In this document: positions 7,122 through 14,450 of the stretch, one piece after another
Numbering within the stretch: the stretch's first letter is position 1
Layout: each line of letters starts with the position of its first letter
DNA from: Micromonospora_G sp040676775
GTDB lineage: Bacteria; Actinomycetota; Actinomycetes; Mycobacteriales; Micromonosporaceae
Direction of reading: 5' to 3'
NCBI RefSeq assembly: GCF_040676775.1
Contig: NZ_JBFAPP010000012.1
Coordinates: 186,001 to 250,000 of the forward strand
DNA: 64,000 nucleotides
Program-made: the position numbers and the translations under genes
The notes under the pieces: generated by a model
What the model was told of the DNA's origin: nothing
Seen by the model: the letters and a program-made list of their open reading frames with translations, nothing else
The model's database searches: none

Positions 7122-8948
7122 GTGATCCGTACCCATGACGCCGGCAGCCTGCGCGCGACGCACGCCGGCAGCACGGTGAAGCTCGCCGGCTGGGTGGCCC
7201 GCCGGCGCGACCACGGCGGCGTGATCTTCGTCGACCTGCGCGACTCCTCCGGCGTGGTGCAGGTCGTCTTCCGCGAGGGCATGGAATCCGCCCACGCGCT
7301 GCGCAACGAGTTCTGCGTCCTGGTCACCGGCGAGGTCACCCGCCGCCCCGAGGGCAACGACAACTCAGAGCTGCCCACCGGCGAGATCGAGGTCACCGCG
7401 AGCGAGCTGGTCGTGCTCTCCGAGGCCGCGCCGCTGCCGCTGCCGGTCGACGACCAGGTGGTGGCCGGCGACGACATCCGACTGCGCTACCGCTACCTCG
7501 ACCTGCGCCGCAGCGGCCCGGCCAACGCGCTCAAGCTCCGCTCGAAGGCCAACCAGCTCGCCCGGGGTGTGCTGCACGACCGCGACTTCCTGGAGATCGA
7601 GACGCCGACCCTGACCCGGTCGACGCCCGAGGGTGCCCGCGACTTCCTGGTGCCCGTGCGGCTCCAGCCCGGCTCCTGGTACGCGCTGCCGCAGTCCCCA
7701 CAGCTGTTCAAGCAGCTCCTGATGGTCGGCGGGATGGAGCGCTACTACCAGATCGCCCGCTGCTACCGGGACGAGGACTTCCGCGCCGACCGGCAGCCGG
7801 AGTTCACCCAGCTCGACATCGAGATGTCCTTCGTCACCGAGGACGACGTGATCGACCTCGGCGAGGCGATCGTCACCACCCTCTGGCGCGAGCTGGCCGG
7901 ACACCAGATCAGCTCCCCGATCCCGCGCATCACCTGGCACGACGCCATGAGCCGGTACGGCTCCGACAAGCCCGACCTGCGCTACGGCGTCGAGCTGACC
8001 GAGTTGACCGACTACCTGCGCGGCACCGAGTTCCGGGTGTTCGCCGGGGCGATCGACGCCGGAGGCTACGTCGGCGCGGTGGTCATGCCCGGCGGCGCCG
8101 GACAGACCCGCAAGGAACTCGACGGCTGGCAGGACTGGGCCAAGTCGCGCGGCGCGCGCGGACTCGCGTACGTGGTGCTCGACGCGGAGACCGGCGAGGC
8201 CCGGGGCCCGGTGGCGAAGAACCTCTCCGAGGCGCACCTCGGCGGGCTCGCCGACGCCGTCGGTGCCAAGCCCGGCGACGCGGTCTTCTTCGCCGCCTCC
8301 ACCAACCAGCGCGAGGCGCAGGAACTGCTCGGCGCGGCGCGGGTCGAGATCGCCAAGCGGTCGAACCTGGTCGACGAGTCGGCGTGGGCGTTCTGCTGGG
8401 TGGTCGACGCGCCGATGTTCGAGCCGACCTCCGACCAGGAGAACGGCGGGGCGGGCGGCTGGACCGCGGTGCACCACCCGTTCACCTCCCCGAACGCGGA
8501 CTGGGAGGGGCGCTTCGAGGAGGCACCCGACCGGGCCCTGGCGTACGCGTACGACATCGTCTGCAACGGCAACGAGATCGGTGGCGGTTCGGTCCGTATC
8601 CACCGGGGTGACGTACAGAGCCGGGTCTTCGACCTGCTCGGCATCACGCCCGAGGAGGCGACGGACAAGTTCGGCTTCCTGCTGGAGGCGTTCAAGTACG
8701 GCCCGCCGCCGCACGCCGGCATCGCGTTCGGCTGGGACCGGGTCTGCATGCTGCTCGCCGGGGCGGAGTCGATCCGCGAGGTGATCGCCTTCCCGAAGAC
8801 CCGTGGCGGCTTCGACCCGCTGACCGGGGCACCGACGCCGATCACCGGCCAGCAGCGCGCCGAGGCCGGCATCGACGCCAAGCCGAAGCCGCCGACCCCG
8901 GCACACGCCGGCACCGCCGGGGTGGCCGCACCGGTCGAGCCGGTCTGA
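7122..8948 (+). CDS. aspS: Aspartyl-tRNA synthetase, probably non-discriminating
   Basis: A 608-residue class IIb synthetase that charges tRNA with aspartate. It has the N-terminal OB anticodon-binding fold (residues 1-110), class II motif 2 around RCYRDEDFRADRQPEFTQLD, the bacterial GAD insert in the middle and motif 3 in PPHAGIAFGWDR. GTG 7122 is preceded by GAGGAGAG. Residue His31 (in RRRDHGG) and Gly78 (in RRPEGN) occupy the two positions reported in Pseudomonas aeruginosa AspRS (H31 and G82) to permit recognition of tRNAAsn; the E. coli enzyme has Leu and Lys there. I infer that this enzyme also makes Asp-tRNAAsn for the GatCAB amidotransferase. The last ~25 residues are Pro/Ala-rich. 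Confidence 0.96.
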   Translation: MIRTHDAGSLRATHAGSTVKLAGWVARRRDHGGVIFVDLRDSSGVVQVVFREGMESAHALRNEFCVLVTGEVTRRPEGNDNSELPTGEIEVTASELVVLSEAAPLPLPVDDQVVAGDDIRLRYRYLDLRRSGPANALKLRSKANQLARGVLHDRDFLEIETPTLTRSTPEGARDFLVPVRLQPGSWYALPQSPQLFKQLLMVGGMERYYQIARCYRDEDFRADRQPEFTQLDIEMSFVTEDDVIDLGEAIVTTLWRELAGHQISSPIPRITWHDAMSRYGSDKPDLRYGVELTELTDYLRGTEFRVFAGAIDAGGYVGAVVMPGGAGQTRKELDGWQDWAKSRGARGLAYVVLDAETGEARGPVAKNLSEAHLGGLADAVGAKPGDAVFFAASTNQREAQELLGAARVEIAKRSNLVDESAWAFCWVVDAPMFEPTSDQENGGAGGWTAVHHPFTSPNADWEGRFEEAPDRALAYAYDIVCNGNEIGGGSVRIHRGDVQSRVFDLLGITPEEATDKFGFLLEAFKYGPPPHAGIAFGWDRVCMLLAGAESIREVIAFPKTRGGFDPLTGAPTPITGQQRAEAGIDAKPKPPTPAHAGTAGVAAPVEPV

Positions 8949-8952
8949 TCCG

Positions 8953-9774
8953 TTGACCCTGCTGATCGTCGGGGCCAGCGGTTACCTCGGCGGCGAACTG
9001 TGCCGCCAGGCGGTGACCGCTGGTCTCCGGGTCGTCGGGACGTACCATCGCGCACCCGGCGCGGTCGGCGGTGTCGACTGGCAGCGGCTGGACATCAACG
9101 ACCGGGCCGCCGTGCGTGCGCTGGTCACCCGGGTACGACCGGCCGCCGTGATCGGTACGGCCGCCGTCTACGGACAGTGGGCGGTCTGTGCCGACGGGGC
9201 CGGTCACGTCGCGGCTGCCGCCGCAGAGGTGGGCGCCCGACTGGTGCACCTGTCCAGTGACGCGCTGCACGGCGGGCGCCCGGAGCCGTACGCCGACGAC
9301 GAGCCACCCACCCCGGTCTATCCGTACGGGGCGGCGAAGGCGGCCGGTGAAACCGCCGTACGGCTGGCCGCCCCGCAGGCGGCGCTGGTGCGTACGTCGC
9401 TGATCGTCGGCGACGAGCGGAGCAAGCAGATCCGGCTCTGCCTCGACGCGCTCAGCGGGGCAGCGGGCGTACGCCTGTTCACCGACGAGTTCCGCTGCCC
9501 GGTCGACGTACGCGACCTCGCCTCGGCGGTGCTGGAACTGGTCGACTCGGACTATGCCGGGGTGCTGAACGTGGCCGGCGCGGACCCGGTGAGCCGGGCC
9601 GAACTGGGTCGGTTGGTGGCCCTGCGCTACGGCTTGGACCCGGCGAAGCTCGCGGTCACCACGATCGCCGCCGCGGGTCAGCCCCGCCCGGCCGACGTAC
9701 GCCTGGACAGCTCCCGCGCGGCGGCCCTGTTGAAGACCCGCCTGCGCGGCGTACGCGAACTCCTCGCTGCCTGA
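8953..9774 (+). CDS. NAD(P)-dependent sugar-nucleotide reductase/epimerase-like SDR (RfbD-type)
   Basis: A 273-residue extended short-chain dehydrogenase related to dTDP-4-dehydrorhamnose reductase. The Rossmann glycine motif is GASGYLGGE at residues 7-15. The catalytic Tyr-Lys pair is in TPVYPYGAAKAAGE, with a preceding LVHLSSDALHGG strand, and a substrate-side FRCPVDVRDLASAV segment follows. The start is TTG 8953, four bases after the aspS stop; no better start exists and the ribosome binding site is poor, so translation may depend on coupling to aspS. The true substrate is unknown: no other sugar-nucleotide genes are nearby, so a general oxidoreductase role is equally possible. Confidence 0.8.
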   Translation: MTLLIVGASGYLGGELCRQAVTAGLRVVGTYHRAPGAVGGVDWQRLDINDRAAVRALVTRVRPAAVIGTAAVYGQWAVCADGAGHVAAAAAEVGARLVHLSSDALHGGRPEPYADDEPPTPVYPYGAAKAAGETAVRLAAPQAALVRTSLIVGDERSKQIRLCLDALSGAAGVRLFTDEFRCPVDVRDLASAVLELVDSDYAGVLNVAGADPVSRAELGRLVALRYGLDPAKLAVTTIAAAGQPRPADVRLDSSRAAALLKTRLRGVRELLAA

Positions 9775-9803
9775 ACACCTCCGAACCTCCCCGAACGGAA
9801 ACT

Positions 9804-9859
9804 TGCAGAAAACTTCTGCATAGGAGTTGTGCATAGATTCTGTGCAGAAGTATTCTGCA
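9804..9859 (+). promoter_or_regulatory. Two identical-arm palindromic operators over a leaderless promoter
   Basis: Two 17-base palindromes of the form TGCAGAA-N3-TTCTGCA lie at 9804-9820 (centre AAC) and 9843-9859 (centre GTA), with centres 39 bases apart. The second covers a good -10 box, TATTCT at 9851-9856, with TTGTGC at 9828-9833 as -35 and a 17-base spacer. Transcription would begin at about 9863-9864, exactly at the ATG, and no Shine-Dalgarno sequence precedes that ATG. I infer that the encoded HTH protein binds here and represses its own operon. The arms are strikingly AT-rich for this genome. Confidence 0.75.
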
Positions 9860-9863
9860 AAAC

Positions 9864-10550
9864 ATGTCTGCATCCGAGGAAGCCGACGGGACCGTCGAAG
9901 CCGCCGGAACCGCCGAACCGGAGTCGAGCGTCCGGCTTGATGGTCGTCAGATTCGGGCCCTGGCCCACCCGGTGCGTTCGCGCCTGCTCGCCGCGCTGCG
10001 GTCGGACGGCCCGGCCACCGCGACCGGGCTGGCCAACGCGCTCGGCACCAACACCGGCAACACCAGCTACCACCTGCGCCAACTCGCCGAGGTGGGACTC
10101 GTGGCCGAGGACACGGGGCGCGGCACCGGCCGGGAACGGTGGTGGCGTTCCGTACACCGCAGCACCATCTGGTTCAGCAGCGACTTCGACGACGACCCCG
10201 ACGCCCGCGCGGCCTCCGACTGGTTCGACGACCACCTGCTGCACAGCTACGTCGAGCAGGCCCGCAACTGGAACGCGGCCAAGCGGAGCTATCCCGCCGC
10301 GTGGCGGGCCGTCGGCGGCTACCACGACTCGCTGCTCAGTCTCACCCCGGAACGGCTGGGCCAGCTCACCGAGGAACTGGGTGCGGTGATCAAGCGCTAC
10401 ATGGCCGACCCGTCACCAGCCGGGGACCAGACCGAACAGGTCCTGCTCTACCTGAACATGTTCCCCCGGGTCGACACCCCGCCCGGCGCATCGTCCGACA
10501 GCCCGACAGCTGTGCCGCCCGCCGAGCACGACGACGAGGAGAGGCCATGA
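9864..10550 (+). CDS. Winged-helix (ArsR-like) transcriptional regulator
   Basis: A 228-residue DNA-binding protein. Residues about 30-110 form a winged helix-turn-helix: QIRALAHPVRSRLLAALRS, then ATGLANALGTNTGNTSYHLRQLAEVGLV as helix-turn-helix and wing. This resembles the ArsR/HTH_20 group. The C-terminal half (WFDDHLLHSYVEQARNWNAA and following) is probably an effector or dimerisation region and is unassigned. No metal-binding cysteine motif is present. ATG 9864 sits at the predicted transcription start, directly after the second palindrome. The stop overlaps the MFS gene start (ATGA), so this is a two-gene regulator/exporter operon, probably autorepressed and induced by a transported compound. 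Confidence 0.85.
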   Translation: MSASEEADGTVEAAGTAEPESSVRLDGRQIRALAHPVRSRLLAALRSDGPATATGLANALGTNTGNTSYHLRQLAEVGLVAEDTGRGTGRERWWRSVHRSTIWFSSDFDDDPDARAASDWFDDHLLHSYVEQARNWNAAKRSYPAAWRAVGGYHDSLLSLTPERLGQLTEELGAVIKRYMADPSPAGDQTEQVLLYLNMFPRVDTPPGASSDSPTAVPPAEHDDEERP

Positions 10551-11914
10551 CAACGCTGACCCTGCGGCAGGCCCGTGGCCGCTACCTGGTCCTGCTCGGG
10601 CTGCGCTGGTTCCCGGTCGGCCTGATGATTCCGGTCGGCACCCTGCTCATGCTGGAACGAGGGCTCACCCTGCCGCAGGTCGGTCTGGTGGTGGCGGCGC
10701 AGGGGCTGGTCGTACTGGTGCTGGAACTTCCCACCGGCGGGCTCGCCGACGCGATCGGCCGCAAGCCGGTCCTGGTCCTGGCCAGCCTGCTCTGTCTCGC
10801 CTCAGTGGCCCTGCTGATCTTCGTCGACTCGGTCGGACTGTTCCTGCTCGTCTTCGTGTTGCAGGGCATCTTCCGGGCGCTGGACAGCGGCCCGCTCGAC
10901 TCCTGGTACGTCGACGCGGTCCTGGCCGCCGACCCCGACGCGGACATCGAACGCGGGCTCGGCGGCGGGGGAGCGGTGCTCGGTGTGGCGGTCGGGGCCG
11001 GAGCGCTGCTCAGCGGCGGTCTGGTCGCGCTCGGCCCGATCGGCGGGTTCAGCGCGCTGACCGTACCGGTGGTGGTCGCGTTCGTGTTCGAGGTGATCGC
11101 GTTGGTCGCCCTGGTCGTCCTCCTGCCGGAGGTACGCCAGGCGCGGGGCGTCGCCGCGCTGCGCGACTCGCTGCGCGGGGTGCCGACCGCCATCGGCGGC
11201 GCATTCGGCCTGCTGCGTCGGTCCAGGATCCTGCTCGCCCTGGTCGCGGTCGAACTCTTCTGGGGCTTCGGCATGGTCACCTTCGAGACCCTGCTGCCCG
11301 TACGCCTCTCCGAGGTGGTCGGTAACCCGGACGATGCGGCGGCGCTGCTCGGCCCCGCCGGATCGGTGGCCTGGCTGGCCTCGGCCGCCGGTGCGGGCCT
11401 CGCCCCGGTGATCGCCCGCCGGATCGGGGTGGCACCCACCGCCGCTCTGCTGCGGATCGTGCAGGGCGCGACCGTGGTCGGGATGGGACTGCTGGCCGGT
11501 CCGGTCGGCGTGATCGCCGCGTACCTCGCCTGCTACCTGGTGCACGGCGCGTCGAACCCGCTGCACATGGGATTGCTGCACCGGCAGGTCGACGGCCCGT
11601 ACCGGACCAGCGTGATCTCGCTCAACTCGATGGTGTCGCAGCCGGCCGGCGCGCTCGGTGGGGTGGTCCTGACCGCCGTGGCCGGCGCCACCTCGGTCAC
11701 CACGGCCATGCTGGTCGGCGCGGTGGTGCTGGCCGTCGCCGCACCGCTCTACCTGCCGGCCTGGCGGGCCACCCGCAACGCACCCGTCGTGGTGCCGGAA
11801 GAGCCGGTGCCGGGCGGGCCGGTGCCGGCGAGCATTCCTCAGGCCAGGACGGGGACCGAGGCCAACCCCACCGACGTACGCGCAATCGAGCCGGCGAACC
11901 CGAGCCGGTCGTAG
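10547..11914 (+). CDS. MFS transporter
   Basis: A 455-residue membrane protein with about twelve hydrophobic segments. The conserved MFS loop 2-3 motif appears as GGLADAIGRKPVLVLA. The N-terminus is TLRQARGRYLVLLGLRWFPVG. Its pairing with a local HTH repressor through an ATGA overlap suggests an inducible exporter for a drug or small metabolite; the substrate cannot be told from the sequence. The frame is open far upstream of ATG 10547, but that part only shadows the regulator. The last 25 codons run into the convergent acetyltransferase gene: the two coding regions overlap by 76 bases (11839-11914). Confidence 0.9.
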   Translation: MTTLTLRQARGRYLVLLGLRWFPVGLMIPVGTLLMLERGLTLPQVGLVVAAQGLVVLVLELPTGGLADAIGRKPVLVLASLLCLASVALLIFVDSVGLFLLVFVLQGIFRALDSGPLDSWYVDAVLAADPDADIERGLGGGGAVLGVAVGAGALLSGGLVALGPIGGFSALTVPVVVAFVFEVIALVALVVLLPEVRQARGVAALRDSLRGVPTAIGGAFGLLRRSRILLALVAVELFWGFGMVTFETLLPVRLSEVVGNPDDAAALLGPAGSVAWLASAAGAGLAPVIARRIGVAPTAALLRIVQGATVVGMGLLAGPVGVIAAYLACYLVHGASNPLHMGLLHRQVDGPYRTSVISLNSMVSQPAGALGGVVLTAVAGATSVTTAMLVGAVVLAVAAPLYLPAWRATRNAPVVVPEEPVPGGPVPASIPQARTGTEANPTDVRAIEPANPSRS

Positions 11915-12594
11915 AGCCGGATAGCGGGCAGGTTGTCCGTCAGTACACCGAGGGTCACCTCCTCGGTCTCGTCCAGCAGGGTACGGGTCATCGCGGCGGT
12001 GAGCGCGGCACCGAACCCCCGACCACGGGAGTCGGTCGCGACCGTGATCCCGGCGAGGAAGCCGGTGCCGCCGCGACTCCGGTCGGCACCGGCAGCCACC
12101 AGCCGGTTGCCGTCGTGGATGCCGTACCAGTGGTGTACCCGAGGATCGCCGGGTCGGGTGGTGCTGGTCGGGAAGGCGACGTCGACCAGGGCGTCGATCG
12201 CGTCGTGGTCGGCCTCGCCGAGGCGTACCACCCGCTCCTCCTCCGGTTGGACCGGCGGCGGGGCAACCGCCCAGCGGAAGTCCCAGTCGTCGCGGTGCGT
12301 CACCGGCAGGTGCCGGGCCAGGGTGTCGGCGTCCAGCCGGGGCAGGTGCAGCCAGCGCGGGTCGAACGTGCCGGCGGCGCGCAGTTCGGCGGCCAGCTCG
12401 ACCGCCTGTGCGGCGTCGCCGGTCGCCCAGCCGGTCACGCCGTACGGGCCGGTGCCGGTCCAGAAGGCGGCGTCGTCGAGCAGGTAACCGGTCGGGTCGT
12501 CGCCGTCCTGGGCGTTGAGCCGGACGTACGGGTGGTCGCCGGCCGCGGCCAGGATGGCCGCACGCCCCCTGACCAGGGTCGCTCTGCTGAACAC
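11839..12594 (-). CDS. GNAT family N-acetyltransferase
   Basis: About 251 residues. The C-terminal half holds the GNAT fold: AAGADRSRGGTGFLAGITVA, then the acetyl-CoA pyrophosphate loop SRGRGFGAALTAAMTR, and the closing NLPAIRLYDRLGFAGS typical of the last helix and strand. The N-terminal half (to about residue 125) lacks an obvious match and may be a second, degenerate GNAT-like or substrate domain. I chose GTG 12594: there is no Shine-Dalgarno sequence, but TATCGT lies seven bases upstream on the same strand, consistent with a leaderless start. The open frame continues upstream past the divergent small gene and is not used. The substrate is unknown. Confidence 0.8.
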   Translation of the reverse strand: MFSRATLVRGRAAILAAAGDHPYVRLNAQDGDDPTGYLLDDAAFWTGTGPYGVTGWATGDAAQAVELAAELRAAGTFDPRWLHLPRLDADTLARHLPVTHRDDWDFRWAVAPPPVQPEEERVVRLGEADHDAIDALVDVAFPTSTTRPGDPRVHHWYGIHDGNRLVAAGADRSRGGTGFLAGITVATDSRGRGFGAALTAAMTRTLLDETEEVTLGVLTDNLPAIRLYDRLGFAGSIARTSVGLASVPVLA

Positions 12595-12699
12595 GAGGGA
12601 AACGATAGCGCTGATCGCGCCGGTTCCACGGTGGAGATTGACGGGAGCCGTGGCGGGGTACATCAGGGTCGACCCACCCCACCCCCTCGGAGGACCGAT

Positions 12700-12906
12700 A
12701 TGTTCGCCTACATCGCCGCCGGCGTTTTCGGCTTTGCGCTCCTGCTCGACCTGTTCGACTCCGATCTTGGCGCGCCGGACTTGTTCAACTGGAACACCCT
12801 GATCCTTATCGGTCTGCTCTGCCTCGCGCTCTACCTGGCCGGTGTCGGTCGCGCGCCCGGCGGTGGCGGCGGGCGCTGGCGCGGACGGCGGCCCGGTCGG
12901 GGCTGA
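12700..12906 (+). CDS. Small membrane protein, 68 residues
   Basis: ATG 12700 follows a strong CGGAGGA ribosome binding site and the frame runs to TGA 12904-12906. The predicted protein has two hydrophobic segments (about residues 2-17 and 35-50) joined by the acidic stretch DLFDSDLGAPDL, and a C-terminal Gly/Arg-rich tail (GGGGGRWRGRR). It is too short to assign a family. The strong ribosome binding site and clean two-segment topology support a real small membrane protein. It lies between the divergent acetyltransferase gene and rarA and has no evident operon partner. Confidence 0.65.
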   Translation: MFAYIAAGVFGFALLLDLFDSDLGAPDLFNWNTLILIGLLCLALYLAGVGRAPGGGGGRWRGRRPGRG

Positions 12907-12967
12907 CCGTCGACCGACGCGAACCGGCCCGGGATCGGCGCATTTCAAGCGTCCGGCACCGGGCCGG

Positions 12968-12973
12968 TAATGT
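12968..12973 (+). promoter_or_regulatory. Candidate -10 box for leaderless rarA transcript
   Basis: TAATGT ends seven bases before ATG 12981, and no Shine-Dalgarno sequence precedes that ATG. This spacing puts the transcription start at the start codon. The -35 side is weak (TTCAAG at 12944-12949, 18-base spacer). Confidence 0.45.
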
Positions 12974-12980
12974 CTTCGTG

Positions 12981-14450
12981 ATGGAGCCCGACGGTCTGTT
13001 CTCCCTCACCGGTGCCGGTGGGGCGCGCTCCGCACCCCCGACATCGGGGGGCGCCGATGGCTTCACCACACCCGGAGCGGACGCCCCGCTGCCGGTCCGG
13101 ATGCGTCCGGCGAGCCTGGACGAACTGATCGGTCAGGACCACCTGCTGGCACCGGGTGCGCCGCTGCGCCAACTGGTGACCGGTACGACGCCGATGTCGG
13201 TGATCCTCTGGGGGCCGCCGGGCAGTGGCAAGACCACCATCGCGCACCTGGTCGCCGGGGCCACCGACCGGCGGTTCGTCGCCATGTCGGCGCTCTCCGC
13301 CGGGGTCAAGGACGTCCGAGCGGTGATCGAAACCGCCCGTCGGGAACGTCGGGCGGGCGGCCGACCGACCGTGCTCTTCATCGACGAGGTGCACCGGTTC
13401 AGCAAGACCCAGCAGGACTCGCTGCTCGCCGCGGTCGAGGACCGTACGGTCACGTTGCTAGCGGCGACCACGGAGAATCCGTACTTCTCGGTCATCTCGC
13501 CGTTGCTCTCGCGGTGCGTACTGCTCACCCTGCAACCGCTGGACGAGCAGGCGGTGCGCGGGTTGTTGCGTCGCGCGATGACCGACGAGCGGGGGCTGGG
13601 CGGGGCACTCACCCTCGCGCCCGACGCCGAGGACCATCTCGTACGCCTCGCCGGTGGCGACGTACGCAAGGCACTGACCGCGCTCGAAGCGGCCGCCGGC
13701 TCGGCCGCGGCCCTGGGCGGCACGCAGATCGACCTGGCCACCGCCGAGCAGGCGGTGGACGTGGCGGCGGTCCGCTACGACCGTGACGGCGACGCCCACT
13801 ACGACATCGTCAGCGCGTTCATCAAAAGCATGCGCGGCTCGGACGTCGACGCGGCCCTGCACTGGCTGGCCCGGATGCTGGTGGCCGGCGAGGACGCCCG
13901 GTTCATCGCCCGGCGGATCGTCATCTTCGCCAGTGAGGACATCGGCATGGCCGACCCGACCGCGCTGAGCGTCGCCACCGCCGCCGCCCACGCCGTCGAG
14001 TACGTCGGCCTGCCCGAGGTCCAGCTCAACCTGGCCCAGGCGGTGATCCACATGGCGACCGCGCCGAAGTCGAACTCGGTGACCACCGCGATCGGTGCCG
14101 CGACCGGGGACGTGCGGGCCGGACGCGGCGGTTCGGTGCCCCGAGCCCTGCGCGACGCCCACTACCCCGGTTCGCGGGGCCTCGGGCACGGCACCGGCTA
14201 CCGCTACCCGCACGACGACCAGCGGGGTGTGGTCACCCAGCAGTACGTACCCGACGACCTCGTCGGAACCGACTACTACCGGCCCAGCGGACACGGTGGG
14301 GAGCGGGCGGTCGCCGCCCGGCTTCCCCTGTTGCGGGGCATCGTCCGGGGCACGCCCGCCCCGGCACCGGCGTCGACCAGTACCGGCACCAGGCCGGACC
14401 GGGCGGCGGACGAAGACGGCAGCGCGCCTGCCGGGGAGGATCACCAGTGA
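12981..14450 (+). CDS. rarA: Replication-associated recombination protein A (AAA ATPase)
   Basis: A 489-residue RarA/MgsA clamp-loader-like ATPase that acts at stalled replication forks in the cytoplasm. After a ~40-residue Gly/Pro-rich leader comes the family opening RPASLDELIGQDHLL, Walker A GPPGSGKT at 78-85, Walker B FIDEVHRF, sensor 1 in LLAATTENPYFS with the arginine finger region SRCVLLTLQPL, and the C-terminal MgsA domain with ASEDIGMADP and AVEYVGLPEVQLNLAQAV. GTG 12978 is one codon upstream; I prefer ATG 12981 because of the -10 spacing. Its last four bases overlap the start of the next gene (GTGA). The C-terminal tail after about residue 455 is low complexity. Confidence 0.95.
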   Translation: MEPDGLFSLTGAGGARSAPPTSGGADGFTTPGADAPLPVRMRPASLDELIGQDHLLAPGAPLRQLVTGTTPMSVILWGPPGSGKTTIAHLVAGATDRRFVAMSALSAGVKDVRAVIETARRERRAGGRPTVLFIDEVHRFSKTQQDSLLAAVEDRTVTLLAATTENPYFSVISPLLSRCVLLTLQPLDEQAVRGLLRRAMTDERGLGGALTLAPDAEDHLVRLAGGDVRKALTALEAAAGSAAALGGTQIDLATAEQAVDVAAVRYDRDGDAHYDIVSAFIKSMRGSDVDAALHWLARMLVAGEDARFIARRIVIFASEDIGMADPTALSVATAAAHAVEYVGLPEVQLNLAQAVIHMATAPKSNSVTTAIGAATGDVRAGRGGSVPRALRDAHYPGSRGLGHGTGYRYPHDDQRGVVTQQYVPDDLVGTDYYRPSGHGGERAVAARLPLLRGIVRGTPAPAPASTSTGTRPDRAADEDGSAPAGEDHQ

